Shown piece after piece: positions 17,730 through 26,669 of a DNA stretch of 64,000 nt; the stretch's first letter is position 1; every line of letters begins with the position of its first letter. The position numbers were made by a program, and so were the translations under genes. Origin of the DNA: Sinomicrobium sp. (GTDB taxonomy: Bacteria; Bacteroidota; Bacteroidia; Flavobacteriales; Flavobacteriaceae); assembly GCA_029266035.1 (NCBI GenBank), contig JAJUFH010000011.1, forward strand, positions 1 through 64,000, read 5' to 3'. The notes under the pieces are model-generated. The model did not search any database. It saw nothing but the letters and a program-made list of their open reading frames with translations, and had not been told where the DNA came from.

Positions 17730-18314
17730 TTACTTCATCTCGGCTAACATGCCTTCTCCGTTGTACTCAGAAATCGCTTGGTTTATAACTGCCAAACCTT
17801 CGTCGCGCGTAGCATTTGCGTCTATTTTAACTTTTTCTCCATTTGGCATATACACATAGTAAAAACCTTCCTCAAAAGAAGACAATTTAATCATCTCTCC
17901 ACTAGGCTTAATCGCATTCCAGGATTTTTCGTTCTCTTTGTAAAACAATTCCAATTTTTCTCCTTTTTTCGGACCTTCTACTACTTTTATAAACATTCTG
18001 TTTTTAGTGGCAGTCATCTCGATAGTGTTTCCATCCTTCTCTACCATCTGAGTTTCCACCTCGCCTTCTTTCATGGCAACTGGGTTGGATCCTGACCAAA
18101 ACTCGATAACGTTAAAAATAATAACGTCACCTAAGAAAAACAGTCCGTAAACTGGGATAATATTTAGTCCCCAAAACACTAAGTTATTTACAAACTTACT
18201 GTCGCTAACGGTGTGGTTCCAGTCTTTTAAATTGTTAAAGGCACTAAATGACCCTAAACAACTTGTACACAAAAGTGATAAAGACAATGCAGAACACAAT
18301 AATAACTTTTTCAT
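17730..18314 (-). CDS. DUF3332-family protein
   Basis: A 194-residue membrane-associated protein beginning with a lipoprotein-type signal (MKKLLLCSALSLSLLCTSC) and the DUF3332 core LGSFSAFNNLKDWNHTVSDSKFVNNLVFWGLNIIPVYGLFFLGDVIIFNVIEFWSGSNP. That core holds one or two hydrophobic segments. A beta-rich C-terminal half follows. Function unknown. It forms its own transcription unit between the glnN gene and a strong terminator. Confidence 0.85.
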   Translation of the reverse strand: MKKLLLCSALSLSLLCTSCLGSFSAFNNLKDWNHTVSDSKFVNNLVFWGLNIIPVYGLFFLGDVIIFNVIEFWSGSNPVAMKEGEVETQMVEKDGNTIEMTATKNRMFIKVVEGPKKGEKLELFYKENEKSWNAIKPSGEMIKLSSFEEGFYYVYMPNGEKVKIDANATRDEGLAVINQAISEYNGEGMLAEMK

Positions 18315-18512
18315 AATGTATAAATTAATAATTAGTAGTTAAATATATATAAAAAAAATCATACGGAATTGAGAATTAAAGTCTTTTTAGAGCAAGTCTT
18401 TATTCCTCATTCTTTTGATGAGACTACCTCATAGGGGCTATGTGGCTCATACATAGTCACAAAGACGAAAAAGCATCACTCGAACATTTTTAATCAAGCA
18501 AATTCTTTCTCA

Positions 18513-20699
18513 TCATCTCATAAACAACAACTCCCTGTATTTGGTAAGCGTCCACAATTCGTCATCTACCAATAACTCCAACTTATCACAGTGATAGCGT
18601 ATTTCGTCAAAATAAGGTTTTACCTTGTCGCAATAAGCCTCAGCTCTCAGACTTGCACTCTTTATTACATTGGCTTTTTTACGCTCTTCGGTCATGGCTG
18701 TAACCTTAGAATTGATCTCGGCGATATGCTCGGAAATTTCTTCGATAAGATCGAGTTGCTCAGAAGCAAGCTTTTTGAAATTGGTTCCAAAAACCTCCTT
18801 GAGTCCCTTCACGTTTTCAATGAGAATATTCTGGTATCTAATCGCTGTAGGTATTACGTGATTTCGCGCAATATCTCCTAGCACGCGTCCTTCAATCTGC
18901 AACTTCTTGGTGTATTCTTCCAGTTCGATCTCATATCTCGCATTGACTTCTACCTTGTTCAGCACCTTCATCTCTTCAAAAACAGCAATCGATTTTTTAG
19001 AGATGAGCGCCTTGAGGGCAGCGGGGGTGTTTTTGTGATTGCTGAGTCCTCTTCTCGCGGCCTCTTTTTCCCAAGCCTCACTATAGCCATCTCCTTCAAA
19101 ACGGATGCGACGGGAAGATTTTATATACTCTCTCAACACATTAAAAATCGCTTCGTCCTTTTTGAGTTTTTTCTTGTTGATCAAATGGTCAACCTCTTTC
19201 TTAAATTCGACGAGTTGCTTGGCCACTATAGTGTTGAGCAGTGTCATCGGTTTTCCGCAGTTTGCTTTAGACCCGACTGCTCTGAATTCAAACTTATTTC
19301 CGGTAAAAGCAAAAGAAGAGGTTCTGTTTCTGTCGGTATTGTCGAGCAAAATCTCCGGAATTTTACCTACTACATTCAGTTTGAGGTCTGTTTTTTCCTG
19401 AGGCGATAATTTGCCATTAGACACATCTTCTAGTTCTTCCAAAACTCGGGTGAGCTGTTCACCTATAAAAATTGACATAATTGCCGGTGGCGCCTCATTA
19501 GCACCGAGCCTATGGTCGTTGGTAGCCGATGCTACGGATGCACGCATCAACTCCTCATACTCGTCAAAAGCCTTAATAGTGTTGATAAAAAAGGTGAGAA
19601 ACTGCAAGTTTTTTGTCGGTGTTTTTCCCGGACTCAAAAGGTTAACTCCAGTATTAGTAGCTAGAGACCAGTTGTTGTGTTTTCCCGAACCGTTAACGCC
19701 TGCAAAGGGTTTCTCGTGAAAAAGGACCCTAAAGTTGTGCCTCTCTGCAATCTTGTCCATTATATCCATCAACAGTGAATTGTGGTCTACGGCAAGACTG
19801 GCTTCCTCAAAGATAGGTGCCAATTCAAACTGATTAGGGGCCACCTCATTGTGTCTTGTTTTTACCGGTATACCGAGTTTCATACACTCTATTTCGAGAT
19901 CGCGCATATAGTGGAGTACCCTGCTCGGAATGGATCCAAAATAGTGATCGTCTAACTGTTGCCCCTTGGCAGAGACATGCCCGAGTAACATACGCCCGGC
20001 CTGCATAAGGTCTGGACGTGTATAAGCAAGAGTCTTGTCGACTAAGAAATACTCTTGTTCCCACCCCAAGGTTGCCGTCACCTTAGTAACGCTTTTATCA
20101 AAATATCGAGCCACATCAGTAGCCGCAACATCAATAGCCTGAAGTGCTCGCAAGAGTGGTGCTTTATTGTCTAAGGCTTCTCCTGTATACGAGACAAACA
20201 CTGTGGGAATACACAGTGTATCGGCATAGATATAAGCTGGTGAAGTCGGATCCCAAGCTGTGTATCCACGAGCTTCAAAGGTGTTTCTAATCCCTCCATT
20301 CGGAAAGCTCGAAGCATCGGGCTCCTGCTGTACCAACTGCCCACCGTCAAATTTCTCTATGGCCATCCCTCCACCTATGGGCTCAAAAAAAGCGTCGTGC
20401 TTTTCCGCCGTAGAACCGGTAAGAGGCTGAAACCAGTGTGTGTAGTGCGTAGCCCCTTTAGAAAGTGCCCAGTCTTTCATAGCCGCCGCAACCTGATTGG
20501 CGACCTTTCTGTCTATCTTCTCTCCAAACTCTATCGCCCTCGTCACACTTACGAAAGCCTCCTTAGTCATAAACTGCCGCATGGATGCCTCGTTGAATAC
20601 GTTCACTCCGAAAAGCTCGGAACGCCTAACTACTTCCTGTACAGGAACTGGGCTTCTCCCGAAATTTTCCTCAATTGCTCTGAATCTAATTGTCGCCAT
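18513..20699 (-). CDS. glnN: Glutamine synthetase, class III
   Basis: This 728-residue enzyme makes glutamine from glutamate, ammonia and ATP. Its length and start (RFRAIEENFGRSPVPVQEVVRRSELFG) are typical of GSIII, the large form found in Bacteroidota and cyanobacteria. Recognisable blocks include THYTHWFQPLTGSTAEKHDAF near 105, EVAPNQFELAPIFEEAS near 290 and the glutamate-site GVNGSGKHNNWSL near 335. It is monocistronic, with a -7 box 29 bases before the ATG. An AACACA-C-TGTGTT inverted repeat lies about 130 bases upstream. Confidence 0.97.
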   Translation of the reverse strand: MATIRFRAIEENFGRSPVPVQEVVRRSELFGVNVFNEASMRQFMTKEAFVSVTRAIEFGEKIDRKVANQVAAAMKDWALSKGATHYTHWFQPLTGSTAEKHDAFFEPIGGGMAIEKFDGGQLVQQEPDASSFPNGGIRNTFEARGYTAWDPTSPAYIYADTLCIPTVFVSYTGEALDNKAPLLRALQAIDVAATDVARYFDKSVTKVTATLGWEQEYFLVDKTLAYTRPDLMQAGRMLLGHVSAKGQQLDDHYFGSIPSRVLHYMRDLEIECMKLGIPVKTRHNEVAPNQFELAPIFEEASLAVDHNSLLMDIMDKIAERHNFRVLFHEKPFAGVNGSGKHNNWSLATNTGVNLLSPGKTPTKNLQFLTFFINTIKAFDEYEELMRASVASATNDHRLGANEAPPAIMSIFIGEQLTRVLEELEDVSNGKLSPQEKTDLKLNVVGKIPEILLDNTDRNRTSSFAFTGNKFEFRAVGSKANCGKPMTLLNTIVAKQLVEFKKEVDHLINKKKLKKDEAIFNVLREYIKSSRRIRFEGDGYSEAWEKEAARRGLSNHKNTPAALKALISKKSIAVFEEMKVLNKVEVNARYEIELEEYTKKLQIEGRVLGDIARNHVIPTAIRYQNILIENVKGLKEVFGTNFKKLASEQLDLIEEISEHIAEINSKVTAMTEERKKANVIKSASLRAEAYCDKVKPYFDEIRYHCDKLELLVDDELWTLTKYRELLFMR

Positions 20700-20728
20700 C
20701 TTGTTTATATGGGTTATGGTTTATAAAA

Positions 20729-20736
20729 CAAAAATA
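20729..20736 (-). promoter_or_regulatory. Candidate -7 box for glnN
   Basis: The minus strand reads TATTTTTG, exact to TAnnTTTG. TTCG lies 21 bases upstream, one base off a TTTG-type -33 element, which makes this one of the better promoters in the window. Confidence 0.45.
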
Positions 20737-20959
20737 ATTAAAAATATGCTTTTTCGACGAACACCCCCCTAAAAAATGCAACTTAATACTTAAAAATATC
20801 ATTTTACACATAACACCCCTATAAAAACACACTGTGTTATATTTTTTTTTATATCATTAATTCCATATCTAAACAAATGGCATCCGATCTGAAGATAATG
20901 TGAGATGGAGAGGTGGAGATGGGGAGAAGTGGTGAAACAAAAAACTACTACGAATTATT

Positions 20960-20983
20960 ATTGAGTTAATTGGTTATTGGGTT
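20960..20983 (-). repeat. Three octamer units related to the 13441 array
   Basis: ATTGAGTT, AATTGGTT and ATTGGGTT are, on the minus strand, AACCCAAT, AACCAATT and AACTCAAT, the same family as the 13-copy array at 13441-13544. Confidence 0.6.
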
Positions 20984-21032
20984 GTTAGTATTGAGGGGTT
21001 TTGATAAACCATAAACTCCAAACCACTTTACC

Positions 21033-21040
21033 TATCTTTG
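21033..21040 (+). promoter_or_regulatory. Candidate -7 box for the SBF transporter gene
   Basis: TATCTTTG matches TAnnTTTG and ends 20 bases before ATG 21061, which argues against an upstream TTG start at 21001. Confidence 0.45.
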
Positions 21041-21060
21041 CGGGATTTAAAAAGAACTTT

Positions 21061-22041
21061 ATGCGTTTAAAAATCGATCCTTTTGTACTCGCTCTTGCAG
21101 GAAGTGTAGTTTTAGCCGCTCTTTTTCCGGAAGCGGGAACTGATGAAAGTCCTATCCCACTAGGCACAATCAGCAGTGTTGGGGTATCGTTGATTTTCTT
21201 TTTTTACGGACTCAAACTCAGTCCAGATAAGCTTAAAAGGGGACTTTCAAACTGGAAGCTTCACCTCATTGTACAGCTATCTACCTTTGTCATTTTCCCA
21301 GTATTGGTACTCCTCGCCTATCCCTTTATTAGAGATGAAGAGCAACACACGCTTTGGCTTGCCATCTTTTTCTTGGCTGCCCTTCCTTCTACGGTTTCCT
21401 CTTCGGTGGTTATGGTCTCTATGGCTAAGGGAAATATACCTGCCGCCATCTTCAACGCCAGCCTTTCAGGTATCTTGGGCATCGTACTGACTCCGCTATG
21501 GGTTTCTCCCTTTATCGAACAAACACAGGGGGCACAGGATTTCGGACATATATATTCTCAATTGGCTTTTGAAGTGATACTTCCTGTGTTAATAGGTATT
21601 TTGCTACAGCGATATGCCGGCCATTTTGCCGAACGCTACAGTCGTCAACTCAGCCTTTTCGACAAGACGATTATCTTGATTATAGTTTACAGGAGTTTTG
21701 CTACATCCTTTCACTCTGGAATTTTCGAGCAGATACAGTGGGTAGATATCGGGCTATTGGTAATTATATCTACAGTGCTGTTTGGAGTACTATACAAGGG
21801 GATTGGGCTTATTTGCACATGGCTGGGCTTTAATCGCGAAGACCGTATCACCGCTGTGTTTTGCGGATCGAAAAAATCGCTTGTTCACGGTACGGTATTG
21901 TCTAAAGTACTCTTCTCCGGCCTCGGTATTTCTGGGATAATACTATTGCCATTGATGCTGTATCACGCCTTACAGATATTTTTAGTGAGTATTATTGCCA
22001 GTAAAATGGCAAAAGAAGTAGCTGCAGAAACAGAAGGTTGA
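21061..22041 (+). CDS. Bile acid:sodium symporter (SBF)-like transporter
   Basis: A 326-residue inner-membrane protein with about nine to ten hydrophobic segments, matching the SBF-like family (YfeH/DUF4137 type). Recognisable segments are LIFFFYGLKLSPDKLKRGLSNWKLHL near 40-65, LPSTVSSSVVMVSMAKGNIPAAIFNASLSGILGI near 110-145 and a C-terminal FCGSKKSLVHGTVLSKVLF. It likely moves an organic anion with Na+; the substrate is unknown. The start is set at ATG 21061 because a -7 box precedes it. Confidence 0.88.
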   Translation: MRLKIDPFVLALAGSVVLAALFPEAGTDESPIPLGTISSVGVSLIFFFYGLKLSPDKLKRGLSNWKLHLIVQLSTFVIFPVLVLLAYPFIRDEEQHTLWLAIFFLAALPSTVSSSVVMVSMAKGNIPAAIFNASLSGILGIVLTPLWVSPFIEQTQGAQDFGHIYSQLAFEVILPVLIGILLQRYAGHFAERYSRQLSLFDKTIILIIVYRSFATSFHSGIFEQIQWVDIGLLVIISTVLFGVLYKGIGLICTWLGFNREDRITAVFCGSKKSLVHGTVLSKVLFSGLGISGIILLPLMLYHALQIFLVSIIASKMAKEVAAETEG

Positions 22042-22070
22042 AATTTAAAAATTTACTCTAAATTTAGGGT

Positions 22071-22940
22071 ATGAAAAGACTTCTCATATTATTTCTGTGT
22101 ATTTCCGGTATAGGTTGTACTCAAAATTACGGGCAACTCACTCTTGTTACAAGACTGCCCAAAGAACTCAAAGAAAATTCGGGTATAGAATGTACCGGAG
22201 AAAACAGCTTGTGGGTGATTAACGACTCGGGTAATAAAAACGCCTTGTACCGAGTGGGATGGGACGGATCGTTGCTACAGGAAATAAAAGTGTGGAAGTC
22301 GAAAAACATAGACTGGGAAGAACTGACCAAAGACAGCGACAACAATTTGTATATCGGAGATTTTGGGAATAACGACAACGAGAGAAAAAATCTCGTCATC
22401 TACAAAATTTCCGTTGTCAACCGAGTGCAGGACAAAGAGGTTAAGGCTGAAAAAATAAGCTTTGAATATCCGGAACAAAAGGATTTTCCACCAAAAAAGA
22501 AGCATCGATACTTTGATGCGGAAGCTTTTTTTTACCGCGATGGCTACTTCTACCTCTTTACAAAGAATCGCAGCAAACCCTTTGACGGAATATGTTTTCT
22601 CTATAAAATACCTGCTATTCCCGGACATCACAAGGCCGAGCGTATCGGGTCGTATACCTTTTGTACCGATAAAGACCGTTGCCGTATAACAGCAGCAGCC
22701 CTATCGCCCGACGGAAAGACGGTCGCCTTATTGGGACATGAAAATGTGTGGTTGTTTACCGACTTTGATCGGGATCATTTTTTTGAGGCTCGACAAAAAG
22801 AAACCATAGCCCTAAACCACAACTCCCAAAAAGAAGGGCTTTGCTTTGCCGGCAATCGCAGTCTGCTGATCAGCGATGAAGAAAAGGGAAGTTCAGGTCG
22901 TAATCTCTATCGATTGGACCTCGATTCACTTAAAAATTAA
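22071..22940 (+). CDS. Lipoprotein of unknown function, propeller-like
   Basis: A 289-residue protein with a lipoprotein signal and lipid Cys C16. The mature part has repeated strand patterns with aspartate-rich loops (NSLWVINDSGNKNALYRV, IDWEELTKDSDNNLYIGDFGNNDNERKNLVIYKI, DAEAFFYRDGYFYLFTKNR). This resembles propeller proteins of the SdiA-regulated or phytase-esterase-like groups. It lies 29 bases after the SBF gene and its 3' end overlaps the convergent phosphoesterase gene by 11 bases. Confidence 0.8.
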   Translation: MKRLLILFLCISGIGCTQNYGQLTLVTRLPKELKENSGIECTGENSLWVINDSGNKNALYRVGWDGSLLQEIKVWKSKNIDWEELTKDSDNNLYIGDFGNNDNERKNLVIYKISVVNRVQDKEVKAEKISFEYPEQKDFPPKKKHRYFDAEAFFYRDGYFYLFTKNRSKPFDGICFLYKIPAIPGHHKAERIGSYTFCTDKDRCRITAAALSPDGKTVALLGHENVWLFTDFDRDHFFEARQKETIALNHNSQKEGLCFAGNRSLLISDEEKGSSGRNLYRLDLDSLKN

Positions 22941-25900
22941 ATCCCATACCAAACATTACCCTATTGCCGTCTTTGGAATTAAAGAAAGAGACATTGGCTG
23001 TAAACATATCGATGGCGTTGAGATACAATCCGCCGCCAGCTGCGTTATGCCATCGAGTGGAACGATCGTCTTCTGTCCACACTCTCCCGTAGTCAAAACC
23101 GGCGTAGGTTCCGAGAGTAACGGGAAATAGTCCTGTTCGAAATCGGGTTATATTTACTCTCAGGTCGTTATTGTTGTAAAAGGATGTTCGTCCCGTAAAT
23201 CTCTGATTTCGGTAACCTCTTAATCCGTCTACTCCACCAATGCTAGCGCCTTGATAAAACTCAAACTCCCTCCCGGTGTTAAATCGCGCCTTGAATTTGG
23301 TAGCAAAAACCACATTTCCCTTAACGTCTACCGGAAGTGTCAAGCGCAACTGGGGAATAAAATAGAAGAAATCTCTACTGTTTGCCAGATTAGAACGATA
23401 TCCGGCAGTAATATCTAAGTGCATACCCAATGTAGGCAGAGAAGTATTGTCAAAATTGCTGTACCCGTATGACATTTCAGCTCCAAAGAATTTTTGCCAG
23501 TCGAACAATTCTGCATTTTCTGCAAAACCACTGATATACCTGCCCGAGGTTCTGTCTATTTCCACGGTTTCAAATACGGGCCCCACCTCAAAGTAAGCTC
23601 CTCTATACCCCTTCCACATCATTTTAGGAGATATACCTATACTACTCATACGCACCCGATTGTAATCCATTCCCAATTCGTCTTCAGGATTCAGACTTTC
23701 GTTTCCGTATCCGAAATAATTCACGGAAAAAAGCGGACTGGTAAAACGGGCATCGGCTCCGAAACTCCAGTTGGAGGTCAGTCCTACTATTTCACCTGAA
23801 TAGTCCAAATCAAAACCCTGTGTTGCAAAGTAATACCCTCCTTTAATGCTGTGCTGGGAGTTGTACGGATTCTGGCGCAATCCCTTTACGGTATAAGTGT
23901 ATTTCAGTCCGAGTTTAACTCCGTCGTCGGGATTATACCCAACATCGGGAAACAATTGCCCTGTAGTAGTTCTCACCTTTTTGTAATCGTAGACATTGAG
24001 GTCGTATTTATCAGAAATACGAGATTTTACCCTAGTCTCAAAGGTGTTGGGTTTAGACTTGTAGTCGTAAACCGTAATTCGCTTAGTATTTTCTATTCTG
24101 TATATATCGTTGTTCTGACCGCCAAGTATTTTTATCGGTATCTCCTTATCTCCCTCTCCTTTCACCTCAAACACATCGTCGTCGTCCAGTCCGTAAAGCC
24201 ATATTTCTTTAGTTTCATCACGAGTAAAAGTAAGGTCTATAAACTTTTCTGCCTTCTCTCCTTTAATGATTCTATACGCCTCTACCACCGTGATTCCCCC
24301 GGCTTTTCTCGTGATTACAAAGTGATCGTCTTTATCCGTGCCATACACTATCGGGTATCGCTTCAGCATCCCGTAATAGGTCTCTGCCATTTCTTGCAGA
24401 TACTCCTTGCGTTGCAGCATCACATCTGCAATCTGCTTAAGGTTTTCCCTATCCATTTCAGGAGGTAGCAATGCAAAGGCTCGGTCTACAACATCTCGAT
24501 CAATACGGTCGTAAATATATTTGGCTTCTTCCTTCCAGTCTTTCAGGTTGTGATCGTTTAACACAGCCATATCCAAAGGAAAGGGTTCAAAGTTAAACCA
24601 CTTGAGGTCTCTGATCTTCGGGCTATAATTCTGCATCAGCCTAGTGGCAGGAACCATTCGGGTAACGAGTCCTAAAATGGGACCGTCGAAATCGGAAAAT
24701 ACTTGGTCGCGATCTCTCGGTATCGGTTTGTACAGGGTTTTTCCGTCTTCTTCACCGCTCTTTGCCCATCGCCATTGGTCGCCGTGCCTGTCCCAGTCGC
24801 CCAACAACATATCGAAGAGACGCGAACGGATATACAAACGCTCATCTATCTCGTTCTCATCCTTTCTCCTGAGCTTTTTTATCATATCGGTAGTGCTGAT
24901 AATCTTGTCGGAATAGGCAAAACTCTCCACGCTTCCATGCCCATCGGTCACTCTCTCCTCTATGAGATAGAGGGCGTCGCCGTAGCGGTCGTTGTATTTC
25001 CCCAAGGCTTTTTGCTTGGGCACGTAATACAATTGCGGATTGGCGTGCAACACTCCTATAGCATCCGACAATTCTCCCACTGCAAGTGCGGCATAGGGAA
25101 GTGCTGTGGTGTAAAAATCCATCAACAGCGATTCGGTATACGAGTCGCGAAGGTCTTCTTCTATGTACTGATCTTTAAAAGCTACGGCTTGCAAAAACCT
25201 AATAGCTCCTTTTCTCACCTCGCGCATCATATACTGTCTGCCATCCTTGTCCTCTAGTCGCAGCGAATTGGTCTGATGTCCGCCACCCGCTCTCAACGGT
25301 GTGAGTCCGCCGTAAAGAGTGTCCAATAAAACCGTTTTGGCTTCTACTTCTACAGCGTATTCTTTACGATAGTGGTCGCCCCACAAGGCTTGGTACAATT
25401 TGCCTTTCTCCACTTCCTCTTTATCGTAAATGGCCGATTTTACCGTTTTCGGGTATGTTTCCGGCCATACTCTATATTCACCACCCCTTTCGCCTGGTTT
25501 GACAAGCGTAGAAAACAGCGGTTCTGAAAAATTGTTTTTCTCTCCGTAAAACCGAGCTACTGCCCTGCCGTCTGTAGCCACTTCTAGCTTTACATAGCCC
25601 TGACCTCCATAGGAAAAAAGACCGTCCTTTTTTATTCCTGCAGGGGCTATCTTAGATCCGGAACCACTGATAATCATCGGAATCCCTTCACGCTCCATAT
25701 ACTGCATATTGTGCTCGTGTCCTGATACAAACACAACATTATCTGCCTGCCGTGCCAAGGTAAAAAGCCTCTTGGTCAACTCTCGGTATGGTTTGCTCTG
25801 AATATCTTGAGGTGAAACACCTCCAGTCATACGAACCAGGTTCATCAGTGTTCCCAAACCCGGCAAGGGTATGCTATTTCCCACCGGAAAAAGCTGTTTG

Positions 25901-26619
25901 TCTAAAGAAAACTGCCCTCCATGACCTCCATTGCTCATCAGAGGGTGGTGTATAGCGATGAGCAATAATTTTCCCTGCGACTTAGTGATATATCCTTCCA
26001 CTTCTTCAAAAAACTGTTCTCTGCTGCGTATATCACAATCGTCATTTATGGTAGGATGACGGTCCCAGTCTTCTAGAAACCACTGGGAGTCTATCACTAG
26101 AAGGTCTACCTCATCATTGATTTTTTCACGTTTTAGCGGACAACCGTCTTCCGGGAGGAAAGAATTTTTCCCTAGTTTTTCCTCCACTCGTTTTTCCTGG
26201 CGTTTAAGTCCTTTTAGTCCGTCGGAATACCAGTCGTGATTTCCAGGAATAACGATAACTTTCCCCTTAAATCTCGATGCTACTTCGGTTTGTATATCGA
26301 TGCGGTACTCTGCCAGTTTCCTGCCTTTGTGATCTTTATCAGGCATACCGGAAGGATATATATTATCACCGAGAAAAACGGCTGTACTGTGTTTAGGAGC
26401 ATTGGACAATTCGCTCTTAAAAGCGCTCAAGGCTCTCGATCTTTCCCCTAAAGGTGAGTTTCCGGCATCTCCTATCAGATAGAAAATATGAGATATGCTG
26501 TCGGGACTGTGTACCGCTTGATTGTGATCTGGCGTTTTATAACGCGCTTTATATGTGGTACATGAGCCGATAAACAATATCAGCATCCCTAAAAATGCAA
26601 GTGTTTTAATTTTTATCAT
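22930..26619 (-). CDS. Metallophosphoesterase - kinase-like region - outer-membrane beta-barrel fusion
   Basis: A 1229-residue lipoprotein (lipobox FIGS-C20). Residues about 45-340 are a calcineurin-type phosphoesterase: LIGDAGN, FLGDNIYPSG, IPGNHDW, AIHHPLMSNGGHGG and SGHEHNMQYM supply the metal ligands. Residues about 440-700 have a G-rich start (GGGHQTNSLRLEDKDGRQYMMREV), a hinge-like YLIEERV, then LFDMLLGDWDRHGDQW near 611 and PRDRDQVF near 636. That order recalls the DRH...D catalytic core of Fam20C/HipA-type kinases. From about 890 to the end, aromatic beta-strands resemble a BamA/D15-type surface-antigen barrel ending in FGMGFNF. So the enzyme part would be tethered at the outer membrane. 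The kinase reading is inference. Confidence 0.88.
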   Translation of the reverse strand: MIKIKTLAFLGMLILFIGSCTTYKARYKTPDHNQAVHSPDSISHIFYLIGDAGNSPLGERSRALSAFKSELSNAPKHSTAVFLGDNIYPSGMPDKDHKGRKLAEYRIDIQTEVASRFKGKVIVIPGNHDWYSDGLKGLKRQEKRVEEKLGKNSFLPEDGCPLKREKINDEVDLLVIDSQWFLEDWDRHPTINDDCDIRSREQFFEEVEGYITKSQGKLLLIAIHHPLMSNGGHGGQFSLDKQLFPVGNSIPLPGLGTLMNLVRMTGGVSPQDIQSKPYRELTKRLFTLARQADNVVFVSGHEHNMQYMEREGIPMIISGSGSKIAPAGIKKDGLFSYGGQGYVKLEVATDGRAVARFYGEKNNFSEPLFSTLVKPGERGGEYRVWPETYPKTVKSAIYDKEEVEKGKLYQALWGDHYRKEYAVEVEAKTVLLDTLYGGLTPLRAGGGHQTNSLRLEDKDGRQYMMREVRKGAIRFLQAVAFKDQYIEEDLRDSYTESLLMDFYTTALPYAALAVGELSDAIGVLHANPQLYYVPKQKALGKYNDRYGDALYLIEERVTDGHGSVESFAYSDKIISTTDMIKKLRRKDENEIDERLYIRSRLFDMLLGDWDRHGDQWRWAKSGEEDGKTLYKPIPRDRDQVFSDFDGPILGLVTRMVPATRLMQNYSPKIRDLKWFNFEPFPLDMAVLNDHNLKDWKEEAKYIYDRIDRDVVDRAFALLPPEMDRENLKQIADVMLQRKEYLQEMAETYYGMLKRYPIVYGTDKDDHFVITRKAGGITVVEAYRIIKGEKAEKFIDLTFTRDETKEIWLYGLDDDDVFEVKGEGDKEIPIKILGGQNNDIYRIENTKRITVYDYKSKPNTFETRVKSRISDKYDLNVYDYKKVRTTTGQLFPDVGYNPDDGVKLGLKYTYTVKGLRQNPYNSQHSIKGGYYFATQGFDLDYSGEIVGLTSNWSFGADARFTSPLFSVNYFGYGNESLNPEDELGMDYNRVRMSSIGISPKMMWKGYRGAYFEVGPVFETVEIDRTSGRYISGFAENAELFDWQKFFGAEMSYGYSNFDNTSLPTLGMHLDITAGYRSNLANSRDFFYFIPQLRLTLPVDVKGNVVFATKFKARFNTGREFEFYQGASIGGVDGLRGYRNQRFTGRTSFYNNNDLRVNITRFRTGLFPVTLGTYAGFDYGRVWTEDDRSTRWHNAAGGGLYLNAIDMFTANVSFFNSKDGNRVMFGMGFNF

Positions 26620-26639
26620 ACGAATAAAAGTACTACTTT

Positions 26640-26647
26640 TAATTTTG
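26640..26647 (+). promoter_or_regulatory. Candidate -7 box for the HD-Pycsar gene
   Basis: TAATTTTG matches TAnnTTTG exactly and ends 22 bases before ATG 26670. Confidence 0.4.
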
Positions 26648-26669
26648 AACTAAAATAATTAAAATATAA

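Larger units (their letters stand above)
20700..21060. other. Divergent gap between glnN and the SBF transporter gene
   Basis: It holds the glnN promoter, an inverted repeat AACACA-C-TGTGTT near 20829-20841, a purine-rich stretch (GAGATGGAGAGGTGGAGATGG) near 20901, three octamer repeats at 20960-20983 related to the array at 13441, and the SBF -7 box. No gene is seen. Confidence 0.6.
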
